Assembly (NCBI GenBank): GCA_024243835.1
Contig: JALPMN010000591.1
Location: 1-25,889 of the forward strand
Direction: 5' to 3'
DNA: 25,889 nucleotides
From: Enteropsectra breve
Lineage: Eukaryota > Microsporidia
Under the pieces are notes generated by a model, which saw only the letters and a program-made list of their open reading frames with translations, did not search any database and had not been told where the DNA came from. This document shows positions 7,375 through 15,608 of the stretch, in pieces. A program made the position numbers and the translations under genes. The first letter of the stretch is position 1, and every line of letters begins with the position of its first letter.

Positions 7375-8427
7375 TTAGTAAGGCATAGATGAAGAATATA
7401 CTTTCCTTTCTGGATCAATTTTTAGCGCCTGGATTGATAGTGCATCTGCAATATGCACTCCCTTGCCGAGAGCAGAGACATTGTCGATGTTGCAGTGCTG
7501 CCCGATGACACAGTCCCAGCCAATGATGCTGTTTTTAATAATAGAGCCGTTGCCAATAACCACCCCGTCAAAAATCGCACAGTTTTCTAAATAAATATCC
7601 GCTCCCAAACTCACATTTGCGCCGATTATTACATTCTTACCAACATCCAGATACGGAGATGTGTATTTTTGGCTCTTTTGAATATTTTCCATGCTTCCAG
7701 AAAGCTCGTTTAAATACAGTCTCTGGCCAGTCAGGTAGTCCTGTATCTGGCCTATATCCATCCAATATCCATCAAGGGCGAATGCTTCTAACAGACCATC
7801 TTTAGCCAGCACGGGAAACACCTCTGTCTCAAGCGACATTTCTCGCAATTGCAAGTATTTAAAAATACTACGCGAAAATATATAAACCCCCGCGTTGATG
7901 TTGTAAGGCGCAGTAGGAAGCATAGCTCCTGTTTTGGGCTTCTCAATGAACCTTGTTATTTTGTTTCCCTCAAGCTCTACCAGTCCATATTTCATTGGAT
8001 CCTCTACCTGGTGCACCAGCAGACATCCAATGCAACTGCTCTTTAAGAAAGCCGTTTTCATTGCCAGCAAATCTACATTGCAGCAAATGTCACTGTTTAA
8101 GACATAAAAGTTTTCATTTTCAAGATACTTTTCGGCCAGTGCAATCGGCCCCGCAGTGCCCAGTGGCACGTCTTCTTTTGATACTATGATTTTGATATTA
8201 AACTCTGATTCGAATTTAGAGCATTCTGCCATTATAAGCTCGCTGAAATAATTCACGGCGAGTATAATTTCCTCAACACCTGCATCAGCCAATTTTTTAA
8301 TCAAATATTTCAGCATCGGGCAGTTGCAAAAAGGCACAAGAGGCTTTGGAACCGTGTATGTAAGCGGGCGCAGCCTGGTGCCCCATCCACCAACGAGTAT
8401 AAGCGCTTTTTTTACTTCTCGGTTCAT
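7375..8427 (-). CDS. PSA1: Mannose-1-phosphate guanylyltransferase (GDP-mannose pyrophosphorylase)
   Basis: A 350-aa cytosolic enzyme making GDP-mannose from mannose-1-phosphate and GTP, the donor for dolichol-linked, O-linked and GPI mannosylation. The N-terminal nucleotidyltransferase domain has GGWGTRLRPLTYTVPKPLVP from residue 13, LGTAGP (89-94), the metal-binding Asp in LNSDICC (113), FIEKPKTG (161-168), NAGVYIF (178-184) and YWMDIGQ (221-227). The C-terminal third is a left-handed beta-helix of hexapeptide repeats. Length matches yeast Psa1 (361 aa). The frame is open to an ATG at 8463, but the Met at 8427 gives the family-like N terminus and has GGG 11 bases upstream, so 8427 is preferred. 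The gene is divergent from the SCY1-like gene. Confidence 0.95.
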   Translation of the reverse strand: MNREVKKALILVGGWGTRLRPLTYTVPKPLVPFCNCPMLKYLIKKLADAGVEEIILAVNYFSELIMAECSKFESEFNIKIIVSKEDVPLGTAGPIALAEKYLENENFYVLNSDICCNVDLLAMKTAFLKSSCIGCLLVHQVEDPMKYGLVELEGNKITRFIEKPKTGAMLPTAPYNINAGVYIFSRSIFKYLQLREMSLETEVFPVLAKDGLLEAFALDGYWMDIGQIQDYLTGQRLYLNELSGSMENIQKSQKYTSPYLDVGKNVIIGANVSLGADIYLENCAIFDGVVIGNGSIIKNSIIGWDCVIGQHCNIDNVSALGKGVHIADALSIQALKIDPERKVYSSSMPY

Positions 8428-8525
8428 AATTGATTCCCTGTTGTTTTTATTTATTTGTATCATTGTGTATGAGAATGGCAGATTCTCAACTGTCAGGTTT
8501 TATCTTTTAATTCATCCAATTTTAA

Positions 8526-8597
8526 AAATCTGCGATGGTGAATGGTCCAGTGTTTCAAAATGAAACTTCCTGTGCAGTGCACATAAATCTGCGATGG
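8526..8597 (+). repeat. 13-bp direct repeat spanning the SCY1-like start
   Basis: AAATCTGCGATGG occurs at 8526-8538 and again at 8585-8597, the second copy containing the ATG at 8594. The ATG in the first copy (8535) opens a 23-codon upstream frame that ends at 8606, beyond and out of phase with the ATG at 8594. This may be a local duplication or a regulatory leader, and it leaves the true start of the downstream gene open. Confidence 0.5.
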
Positions 8598-10039
8598 GGC
8601 ATCTGAGTTTCTTTAAAATGGGAGAAATTTTAGCCCCGCCACTGGAAAAAATGTATAAGATGTTTCGCTCGAAAGAAATTCTAAAACAAACTACTGGGCT
8701 GTACAGGCTCTATGATGTAAAGTACAACGGGACCCTCTGCACAAAAGTCTATCTCTGCGCAGGATCACCCCTGAAATACGAGATTTTAAAAAGCACTACA
8801 CACCCGAACATTCTGCCAGTCTATCGCATCACAGAGCACTCGGTTTTCACAAAATCTGTAGTGCCTTTTTCCGAGGTATTCGAAAGGGAAAAAGTAAGGT
8901 ACGCTGAATACGCTCTCTGCAAAATCAAAAGTGCTGTTGAATATTTGCACAATGAGCTGCAGATTCAGCACTCCAACATTTCTGAAAGCACATTGTTTAT
9001 TGATCTCAACGGAAATGTTCTTCTTGGAGGCTTTGAAAAATGTGAAGAAATAAAGAACAAAGAAGATGACCTTTGTCTGCTAAATGCTCTTTCACGCAGC
9101 TTAATAAATCGGGTCATGCCAGAAGATCTACAAATAGACGAAGTATTCCAAGTTCTGGAAAATAAAACACTATTCGCCACTAAAAGCATCCATGAAAAAA
9201 TGTCTTTTATTGAAAAACTAGCTTTAGAAAAAGATGAGTATCCTGAGCGAGTACTGCGCAACATATTTAAGCTATTTATAGATAGCCTCTCGAACAGTAA
9301 GGAGGCAACAACAGACTATAAAATGTGCGTGCTTAACGCCCTATTCAAAATAGACAAAAATCTTGTGGTTTTTTACTCCAAAAGCCTGTTTGCGCTGTTA
9401 GACTCGACCGTGCGGATGTATCTTCTTAGGAATATGGAAGAACTGGGCAGCATTGGGGAGTGTATTGATGAAATAATCTTGGGGCTGCGGGTGAAGGATG
9501 ATGCATTGCGAACTGAAACAGTGAAGTTCATATTTGCTAACGAAAATATGTTCGACAGCAAGGCCATGGGATATGTTTTGGAGGCGCTGCAGAGAGATAT
9601 TTTTGACACCAGCACTGTTGGCCTTGTGTGCTGCAATCTCAAACTGCTCAAGCGAGATGACATTTATCCAGGCATTTATAGGCTACTAATTGAGTACCTG
9701 AACAAAGGAAAGGCCTTAAATGAAGTTTATTCGGCGATTGAAATGTATCTTTGTGCATTCGATAAATTTAAAATAAGCAATGAAATGCTGCCATTGCTGT
9801 GCAAAAAGCTGGGCACCGACGAGTATCAGGATGAGTGTTTTGCAATTGTTGAAAAGACTCTGAAGCATCTCAAGCAGCACAAGAAAGAAATAAAAAACAA
9901 AGAGTGGTCAATCAAAGGCCTGAAAGACGTATTTATAAGCAAGAAAAAAGAGACAAAAGTGGTAGATCATGATGATCTTTATGTGATAAACAGCAAAACA
10001 AAGAATGGGAATGGCTGGGAGGACTCTGAACTGCTGTAG
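8594..10039 (+). CDS. SCY1-like (SCYL/Cex1-type) pseudokinase with HEAT-like repeats
   Basis: A 481-aa protein with a degenerate kinase domain followed by helical repeats, the layout of the SCY1-like family. These proteins act in Golgi-ER vesicle traffic, and yeast Cex1 in tRNA export. The HPNILPVY segment (70-77) matches SCYL proteins. Where a kinase has HRDLKPEN there is QHSNISEST (125-133), and where it has DFG there is LGGFE (144-148). Both are the family's inactive substitutions, so no catalysis is expected. Residues about 200-440 are helix pairs. The C terminus is Lys-rich and ends NGWEDSELL, similar to the Trp/acidic tail of the family. It is shorter than yeast Cex1 (761 aa). Starts at 8594, 8618 or 8651 are possible; 8618 avoids the overlapping upstream frame. 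Confidence 0.8.
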   Translation: MGHLSFFKMGEILAPPLEKMYKMFRSKEILKQTTGLYRLYDVKYNGTLCTKVYLCAGSPLKYEILKSTTHPNILPVYRITEHSVFTKSVVPFSEVFEREKVRYAEYALCKIKSAVEYLHNELQIQHSNISESTLFIDLNGNVLLGGFEKCEEIKNKEDDLCLLNALSRSLINRVMPEDLQIDEVFQVLENKTLFATKSIHEKMSFIEKLALEKDEYPERVLRNIFKLFIDSLSNSKEATTDYKMCVLNALFKIDKNLVVFYSKSLFALLDSTVRMYLLRNMEELGSIGECIDEIILGLRVKDDALRTETVKFIFANENMFDSKAMGYVLEALQRDIFDTSTVGLVCCNLKLLKRDDIYPGIYRLLIEYLNKGKALNEVYSAIEMYLCAFDKFKISNEMLPLLCKKLGTDEYQDECFAIVEKTLKHLKQHKKEIKNKEWSIKGLKDVFISKKKETKVVDHDDLYVINSKTKNGNGWEDSELL

Positions 10040-10194
10040 ACGGCGATACGAAAGGAAATAAAATTTTAAAAAGTTTAACCAATATATTTTATCATTTTTA
10101 TAGTTAAAGGCACTATTAGTTAAGAAAGTATTTAACGTGTGGTTTTTATCGAAGAAATACACGCCAGATACATATTACGCTGCTCAGTAAATTT

Positions 10195-10201
10195 AAAAAA
10201 A
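10195..10201 (-). terminator. Pol III terminator of tRNA-Lys
   Basis: Seven T residues on the minus strand begin directly after the discriminator base of tRNA-Lys. Confidence 0.8.
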
Positions 10202-10274
10202 CACCCGATGCGGGACTCGAACCCGCAGCCCTCAGATTAAGAGTCTGATGCTCTACCGATTGAGCCAACCGGGT
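10202..10274 (-). tRNA. tRNA-Lys, anticodon CTT
   Basis: This minus-strand 73-nt cloverleaf has a 7-bp acceptor stem (10268-10274 with 10203-10209, one G-U pair) and a D arm GCTCAATCGGTAGAGC. The anticodon stem is TCAGA/TCTGA with loop CTCTTAA, giving CTT. The T arm is GCGGG-TTCGAGT-CCCGC, and the discriminator is G, as expected for Lys. No intron and no encoded CCA are present. Confidence 0.97.
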
Positions 10275-10364
10275 TAAAATAATGGTCTTTGATTTATGAC
10301 ATATTATTTATATAAAACAACATATTTACCAAATACAAATCTGAATTTGGTGCTAGATGAGTAA

Positions 10365-10415
10365 AGCTTCTGCAAGGACTCAAACTTTACGTTTGACACA
10401 ATGAGTTTGCAGTCC
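10365..10415 (-). pseudogene. tRNA-like relic or hairpin, resembling the 3' end of tRNA-Leu
   Basis: On the plus strand AGCTTCTGCAAGGACTC (from 10365) closely matches the start of the tRNA-Leu complement at 178 (AGCATCTGCAGGACTC), and the likeness continues weakly through a T-arm-like stretch. Read on the minus strand it would be a T arm plus acceptor 3' strand, but no D arm or 5' acceptor strand follows, so it is not an intact tRNA. The same bases form a helix of 11 pairs with one bulged C (10376-10386 with 10404-10415). It may be a decayed tRNA copy or a chance hairpin, 90 bp from tRNA-Lys. Confidence 0.3.
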
Positions 10416-10500
10416 CAATATAAAACACTATTAAAGGTTCTTAATTTAAAAATATAGTGTAAATAAATAGTAACACTTTATTTACAGTTGTTATAATATG

Positions 10501-11796
10501 CTATTGGTCAGCTTTATTATAATCTATAGGGGTTGACAGCAAGAGCTTGTTTAGGCTGCACTGCTGGACAAAAAGTTCGTTGTATTTTGCGATGCAGATC
10601 AGAGGCAGCATCGGCTCTTTCTTTTCAAGGGCCTCTTGCATCTTTCTGCACTGCTGCTCGTTGAAGCTGTACGGCTCGAATATTCCCGTTACTGATGGCA
10701 TCTGGGCAGCCTCGAGACCAGTGGCGCTGCTTCTTATTTTTATTTCGAAAAGACTTTCTAGCCTTTCAGAGTGCTTTTTGTAGTGCGCACCACACATTTT
10801 GTAGCGCACTGGAAAGACCTCTGAGTCAAACTCATGAAAATCACAGACATCCACAAAATACTCGAAGAACGGCCCTCCACAGAACGCACATTCTTCAGCC
10901 CTCATCAAATACTCTATTTCAGGCTTGGAGTGCATCACTTTTACACTCAGATTGTTTCTTATAATATGCCTGCAGACTATTTCTTTCAGGGACAGGTCTC
11001 CGCATGCACAAAATGCCTGTTTCTGGCCAAAATTACAGTTTGTAGCGACAAGGCTCATCAGAAATGGCAGTTTAAATATCTCGAACGGAATGTATGAAAT
11101 TTTGTTGCTGCTGATGTTCAGATACTTCAATGAGACCAGCTTTCCGATGAACGCAGGCAGCTCAGCCAGCTCATTGTTGTTTATATGGAGAGTGTGCATT
11201 TTCTGCAGGCCTATTAAAGAGCGCGGCAGCTTTTTAATTGAGTTGTAGCCAATGTCTATTTCTCTGAGCTCTCTGCAGAGCCCGATCTCGTCGGGAAGCA
11301 CCTGGAGCCTGTTTCTCGATAAAATTAGCATTTTCAGGTTTTTAAGCCTCCCAATACCGAACGGCAGATAGCAAATGTAGTTGCAGCAGGTCTGAAAGAC
11401 GGCCAGGTTCGAAAGCTCTGCAATATTTTCATTCAAATCGGTTATGTAGTTCCTGCAGAGGTACAGCTGTGTCTCTTCTGCATGCAGCTCAACCACAAGC
11501 TCCTGGGTATCACAGCCAGAATTTACCTTTTTGTACACGAGTTTCTCGGCATCGATGATGCTCAGGTAATTCTTTTCCTCGATCACTGGCATGGCGCCAT
11601 AGTTGTCCTCAATCTTCAGCATATAGGAGGCCTGGGAGTTGAATGTGCTGAGTGCACAGGCCAGTTTGAGTGCTGGGTTTTGCGGCTGCATGCTGGTGCA
11701 CTGGTAGGGAAAAAGATGGTCTTCACACCCGTATTTCCTGTATATGTTCGGGCAGTTCTTGTTCTTTTTTCCTATTATGTATGTCTTTTTCTGCAT
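10501..11796 (-). CDS. Leucine-rich-repeat protein with C-terminal Cys/His module
   Basis: A 431-aa protein. Residues 1-105 show no recognisable domain. Residues about 108-255 hold six or seven 23-residue LRRs of the LxxLxLxxNxLxxLPxxIxxL type (LKMLILSRNRLQVLPDEIG is one). Then comes SLKEIVCRHI (269-278) and a Cys/His module: C303-x2-C306, a Pro-Phe-Phe, then C335-x2-H338 and H342, which would suit zinc. The pairing of SLKE..R.I with CxFCGGPF resembles the C-terminal end of some fungal and animal LRR proteins (LRRC58-like); this is from memory, not a search. There is no signal peptide or membrane span, so it is probably intracellular. It is divergent from a second LRR protein with the same C-terminal layout. 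The ATG at 11796 is the first in frame; Met36 is an alternative. Confidence 0.85.
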   Translation of the reverse strand: MQKKTYIIGKKNKNCPNIYRKYGCEDHLFPYQCTSMQPQNPALKLACALSTFNSQASYMLKIEDNYGAMPVIEEKNYLSIIDAEKLVYKKVNSGCDTQELVVELHAEETQLYLCRNYITDLNENIAELSNLAVFQTCCNYICYLPFGIGRLKNLKMLILSRNRLQVLPDEIGLCRELREIDIGYNSIKKLPRSLIGLQKMHTLHINNNELAELPAFIGKLVSLKYLNISSNKISYIPFEIFKLPFLMSLVATNCNFGQKQAFCACGDLSLKEIVCRHIIRNNLSVKVMHSKPEIEYLMRAEECAFCGGPFFEYFVDVCDFHEFDSEVFPVRYKMCGAHYKKHSERLESLFEIKIRSSATGLEAAQMPSVTGIFEPYSFNEQQCRKMQEALEKKEPMLPLICIAKYNELFVQQCSLNKLLLSTPIDYNKADQ

Positions 11797-12424
11797 GCCT
11801 GCTCTGCTTCTCAGTCTTTTTTCCTGTCTTCTAGTGTGAGAGTCTTGAAACCCTCAATTTCTGATTTGTCGGCAATCGCATTGCACTCATTTATTTGCAC
11901 GCCACTGTGTGGTGAATGCTAAATGGTTTCACAAAATCAAAATGTTCCAGAAGCATCCAGTCAAGTTTGCTGCCATTTAATATCACTCTGATAAATCACC
12001 AGCCAAGGCTTTATTTTTCGGTACAACAGGAAATCACTTCATAGAATAAAATATTTTATCAGATTATTAATATGCATACTGCTATCATAAGATACAACAA
12101 ATGCAACGGCATTCGAAAAAGTAAATATTTAAGCTGAAAATATTTTTATAAAAATGCATAGCTATGGTTGAGTAATATATCTATGGGTGCTTAAATTAAA
12201 TGCATATTTTGTGTTCCCTCTTTTAAGACTACAATATAATTTGTGCTTCTCTCAAAAAAGATCACTTTATTTATTTTTTGCAAATATTTATCCTACGTCA
12301 CTTTGTAATACAATAAAAATATTTAAGGTTGTAAACACCATACTTTAAACAAATACAAATACAATGAAACAAACTATTTGTGTAATGAAACAAAGCTTAA
12401 TAAATTTGTCTGCATAAATATAAT
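11797..12424. other. Long divergent promoter region between the two LRR genes
   Basis: This 628-bp gap has no convincing ORF or RNA gene and becomes more AT-rich toward 12424. Its one clear structure is an 11-bp direct repeat, AATGAAACAAA, at 12363-12373 and 12384-12394, in phase. The ATGs of the two copies share one 17-codon frame that stops at 12417, just before the LRR start at 12425. The gap must carry the promoters of both LRR genes. Confidence 0.6.
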
Positions 12425-13639
12425 ATGAATGACTCGGCGCATGCAGACCTCTCCAAACAGGACCTTGATGAAATACCGTTTAATAAGATAAAGCCGCATG
12501 TGCACTGGCTGATCCTCAGCGACAACAAACTGACCAAAATACCCGGCGAGCTTACAAATCTGAAGAAGCTTTCGCGTTTGGCGGTAAACGACAACCGTGT
12601 TGAGACGATCGAGTCTGGCGTGGGTGCCTGCACGGGCATCACATGGATGGATTTGACACGGAACAAACTCCGGGATCTGCCTGACGAGGTGGGAAGACTC
12701 ACCAAAATCTCGGGTCTTGGGCTTTCTGAAAACAGCTTTGAGAAGATACCCGACTGTATATACAAACTACGGAATCTGCGCAAGTTTGGCTTTTTTTCCA
12801 ATAAAATAACATTTATTTCGCCTGATATTTCCAAGCTCAAAAATTTGGTAAAAGTAGATTTGAGCAACAACAGGATTGAGAGTCTTCCAGACTCCTTCTG
12901 CGAGCTGACGAACATCACTTGGCTGAATCTGAGCAACAACAATCTGAAGACACTCCCCAAGAAGTTCGGCGAGCTGGTACTGCTTGAAGAGCTTGGGCTC
13001 GGCAACAACCATCTGACGGAGGTGCCTGATTTGAGCAACTGCTCGAGACTGCGAATCCTCCCGCTTTTCAGAAACAAACTCACGGCTGTGCCCAAGGGCC
13101 TGACAAAGCTGAAGGGCATCGAGAAACTGGATTTTAGCGACAATTTGATTGAAGATTTTCCCTGCGAACTTCTCTACAACCCATCGCTGCGCTACTTGAA
13201 CTTAAGGGCCAACAGAATGAGTGAGATCTGTCCGTTTGAGTTTCGAAAGAATGTTCTCACAACTGTCACAATGCTCGATATTTCAGAAAATCTTTTTACG
13301 CATCTCCCGTTCAAGCTTTTCAAGGCCTTTCCTGAGACTGCAACGGTAAGGCTCGGATACAACCCCTTCACAAAGAGAGGAACATACGCACCAGTGCAGG
13401 ACAGCCTGATGCACATCTGCTTCACAAGGATTCTCCACCAGAAGGGAAAAACGGATCGCTGGATCCAAAACATATTTAAAAGTTCTTATGTGTGTGATGA
13501 GTGCAAGCGCGTATTTGTTACGGAGCCGTTCCGTTCATACAACTACAGCTATTTGGATTCTAATCACCGTTTTGTTCTAGAAAAGATGCTTTGTTCCTGT
13601 AACTGTATTTCAAAAGAAAGCTGCAAAATTAATGAGTAA
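12425..13639 (+). CDS. Leucine-rich-repeat protein with C-terminal Cys-rich module (paired with the divergent LRR gene)
   Basis: A 404-aa protein made mostly of LRRs. About a dozen repeats run from residue 20 to 315, of the type WLILSDNKLTKIPGELTNLK, i.e. the leucine-zone plus LPxxI pattern seen in Ras-suppressor-like intracellular LRRs. A C-terminal module follows: SLMHICFTRI (327-336), then C357-x2-C360, then C390-x-C392-x-C394 and C400. The order and spacings match the neighbour's C terminus: 30 versus 34 residues from the SL to the first Cys, and 29 versus 28 between the Cys pairs. The two are therefore probably ancient paralogues with different LRR numbers. No signal peptide or membrane span is visible. 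The start is the first in-frame ATG; no CCC or GGG precedes it, and a 17-codon upstream frame ends 7 bases before it. Confidence 0.88.
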   Translation: MNDSAHADLSKQDLDEIPFNKIKPHVHWLILSDNKLTKIPGELTNLKKLSRLAVNDNRVETIESGVGACTGITWMDLTRNKLRDLPDEVGRLTKISGLGLSENSFEKIPDCIYKLRNLRKFGFFSNKITFISPDISKLKNLVKVDLSNNRIESLPDSFCELTNITWLNLSNNNLKTLPKKFGELVLLEELGLGNNHLTEVPDLSNCSRLRILPLFRNKLTAVPKGLTKLKGIEKLDFSDNLIEDFPCELLYNPSLRYLNLRANRMSEICPFEFRKNVLTTVTMLDISENLFTHLPFKLFKAFPETATVRLGYNPFTKRGTYAPVQDSLMHICFTRILHQKGKTDRWIQNIFKSSYVCDECKRVFVTEPFRSYNYSYLDSNHRFVLEKMLCSCNCISKESCKINE

Positions 13640-14122
13640 ATACTAGAAACAGTCTTTTTTATGTACAGTTTATAAGTAATATATGATTATTTCAAAGCAT
13701 AAGAAGCGTGTTATGAGAATAAAAAAATTAGGTTACTCAACTCGTCTCACAGTAACCTTTTAGGGATTCACCCTTAGCATACGCAGCGCGCTTTGCTTTC
13801 CGCCGCCTCTTTATTAATGTGTGTTGGCTGTCCACACTGGTTTTATTTCATTCCATCATTTTTTTCTACCTCTGCTTCCATTAGGTTCCTTGTTATGAGA
13901 ATAGTGTTAGCTTAAGACTTCTCTTTTAACTTTAGCGTTTTTTGTGGTTAAAAACTATAGATAAAATTCCAGTTGGTTTTGGTATCAACTGAAATCGAGA
14001 ATTATGTTTAAGAATTTAGTACCAATACAATTTATTGGCACTAAAATTACTAGTCCGATAAATGTATGGCTTCAGATAAAAATTGAATTTTTTTCGATTT
14101 AAAAACTTTTCCATAATTTCCT
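13640..14122. other. Intergenic stretch with repeat-flanked candidate RNA
   Basis: There is no coding region in these 483 bp. TGTTATGAGAATA is repeated at 13709-13721 and 13891-13903, bracketing the candidate RNA block. The rest, 13904-14122, is AT-rich and should hold the promoter of the RPC82-like gene; no clear TATA or CCC signal stands out. Confidence 0.5.
13721..13845 (-). ncRNA. Candidate structured RNA ending in hairpin plus T7
   Basis: Four hairpins follow one another on the minus strand: GTGTG/CACAC (13833-13837 with 13819-13823), GCGGCG/CGCTGC (13801-13806 with 13783-13788), AGGG/CCCT (13771-13774 with 13762-13765), and AGGTTACT/AGTAACCT (13751-13758 with 13730-13737). The last is followed after two bases by seven T (13727-13721), a good Pol III stop. 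The second helix has a G-U pair that would be A-C on the plus strand, which favours minus-strand transcription. The block is clearly more GC-rich than its surroundings and has no ORF. A GGGTGAATCCC segment is close to a tRNA-type box B. I cannot match it to a known RNA; the 5' end is not defined. Confidence 0.35.
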
Positions 14123-15322
14123 ATGCGACTGGAAGAAATGCTGCTGAGTGACTATGGAACAGTTCCACAGGCGATTGGCTTGTATCTGCTGAAGAAAAAT
14201 ATGCGCACACTGGCAGAAATAAGAAAAAATGTGAATTTATCCGAGCATGAGGTCAAGAATGGGCTGGCCATTCTCATACAGCGCAGATTTGTAAAATTCT
14301 TTATTTTTGAAAAGAGAATATTGTATCAGATAGAAAGGAAAAATATCAGGAGAAGGCTCTATTTTGCGCACTATGTCAGGAGCATCGAGGAAAAGTATTC
14401 CAAGGAGGTATCGGAGTATTTTAGGATGGTTCTTCTCAAAGGGATTCACAAAGAGGCAGAGGAGCATGCGCTTTCCCAGATGCTGCTGGAAAAGAACATT
14501 CTGCAATATGATGTTTCACAGGACAAGAAGAAGAACAGAAGCGACGATTTCGATTTTGAAAATAACTCCACTAAATCCAGAAGACTTTCCCATTTGTTTC
14601 TCTGTGTAAATTATGACTGTATGGATCAGCTGATATTATCCGATGAAATGATCAAGTACATTGGCAGGCGGTACAACGATGCAGCAGCAGAAATATTCAA
14701 GGCTATTCTGAAGGTATCGCTAATTGACAGGGAATCAGTTTTGGCAAACCTAGAATCAACAAAGATACTGATATCAGACAACAACATGCTGATCAACGAG
14801 AAAGAGAACATAAATGAGTATATGAAGTACTTCTCGTATGCAGGGATTATAAAAAGAGCATCTGATTCGGCACACTGCTATATGTACCATCCATCTGCGG
14901 AGCATCTGAAGATCTACAAGATAAATCAAATGCTGAGTGCTCCTGAGGAACGGAGGCTGTTCAACATGGTGTATTCCCAGAAGAACATCGCCGACAAAGA
15001 CATTACGATGTATTCGCTGCTGGGGATAAATAAAATCAAGAAAACGGTGCTGAATCTGCAGAAGGAGGGGCTGATAAGCCAAAAGTGCATGGGGGACTAC
15101 AAAATAGGCTCGAGAATTGAGCACAGCTGGCATGTCAGCATGGCAAGCACCAGCAAACTGATAGGCAAAGAAATAGAAAAAGAAATACAAAGTAAACTGG
15201 AGCCCTTCAACAAGTGCTGGGAGAAAAACTACTATGTCACAGATAACTATGGAAACGAGAATGTCTGGGTTTCAGATATTTTAAGCCTTGGATTATCATT
15301 TTTGATCTTTGATTTAGAATAA
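14123..15322 (+). CDS. RPC82: DNA-directed RNA polymerase III subunit RPC3/RPC82-like
   Basis: This 399-aa protein resembles the Pol III subunit RPC82 (human RPC62), part of the RPC82-RPC34-RPC31 trimer used in promoter opening and initiation. The first winged helix covers about residues 5-75 (DYGTVPQAIGLYLLKKNMRT, then LAEIRKNVNLSEHEVKNGLAILIQRRFVKF), a close match in pattern to the RPC82 N-terminal domain. Further winged-helix-like units follow around 175-240, 245-290 and 270-345. A Lys/Asp-rich linker lies at about 130-155. It is much shorter than yeast RPC82 (654 aa), as expected in a reduced genome. The start is the first in-frame ATG and gives the expected N terminus at once. The other trimer subunits are not in the window. 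Confidence 0.75.
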   Translation: MRLEEMLLSDYGTVPQAIGLYLLKKNMRTLAEIRKNVNLSEHEVKNGLAILIQRRFVKFFIFEKRILYQIERKNIRRRLYFAHYVRSIEEKYSKEVSEYFRMVLLKGIHKEAEEHALSQMLLEKNILQYDVSQDKKKNRSDDFDFENNSTKSRRLSHLFLCVNYDCMDQLILSDEMIKYIGRRYNDAAAEIFKAILKVSLIDRESVLANLESTKILISDNNMLINEKENINEYMKYFSYAGIIKRASDSAHCYMYHPSAEHLKIYKINQMLSAPEERRLFNMVYSQKNIADKDITMYSLLGINKIKKTVLNLQKEGLISQKCMGDYKIGSRIEHSWHVSMASTSKLIGKEIEKEIQSKLEPFNKCWEKNYYVTDNYGNENVWVSDILSLGLSFLIFDLE

Positions 15323-15608
15323 ATATAAGTTCAAGTATTTTATTAAAAAGGGTTTTATCTGATAGATTAATTTAATTTAAGTGTTTCTCTTGGTTCATTT
15401 TTTCTTATGATTTTTGTATGTTTGTATGTTTATTTCACAGAACTTTTTATCCATTCAACTGATGCTTTATGTCTAATACATTTGCTAGCAATAACTAAAT
15501 GAATATTGATTAGTCAGGAGTAAAAGCTTTTTTACAATGACAACAAATAGATAATGCTAAATCTTTTTAAAGCTATTTGCCACCGTGATTCTGTGTTAGG
15601 TATTATTG

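Noticed and set aside
8594..10039. An active protein kinase
   Set aside because: The HRD and DFG motifs are replaced by QHSNISEST and LGGFE, and no glycine loop is visible; this is the SCY1-like pseudokinase pattern.
12397..13143. 248-aa minus-strand ORF opposite the second LRR gene
   Set aside because: It is a shadow of the repetitive LRR codons: Ser/Leu-rich, with no domain of its own.
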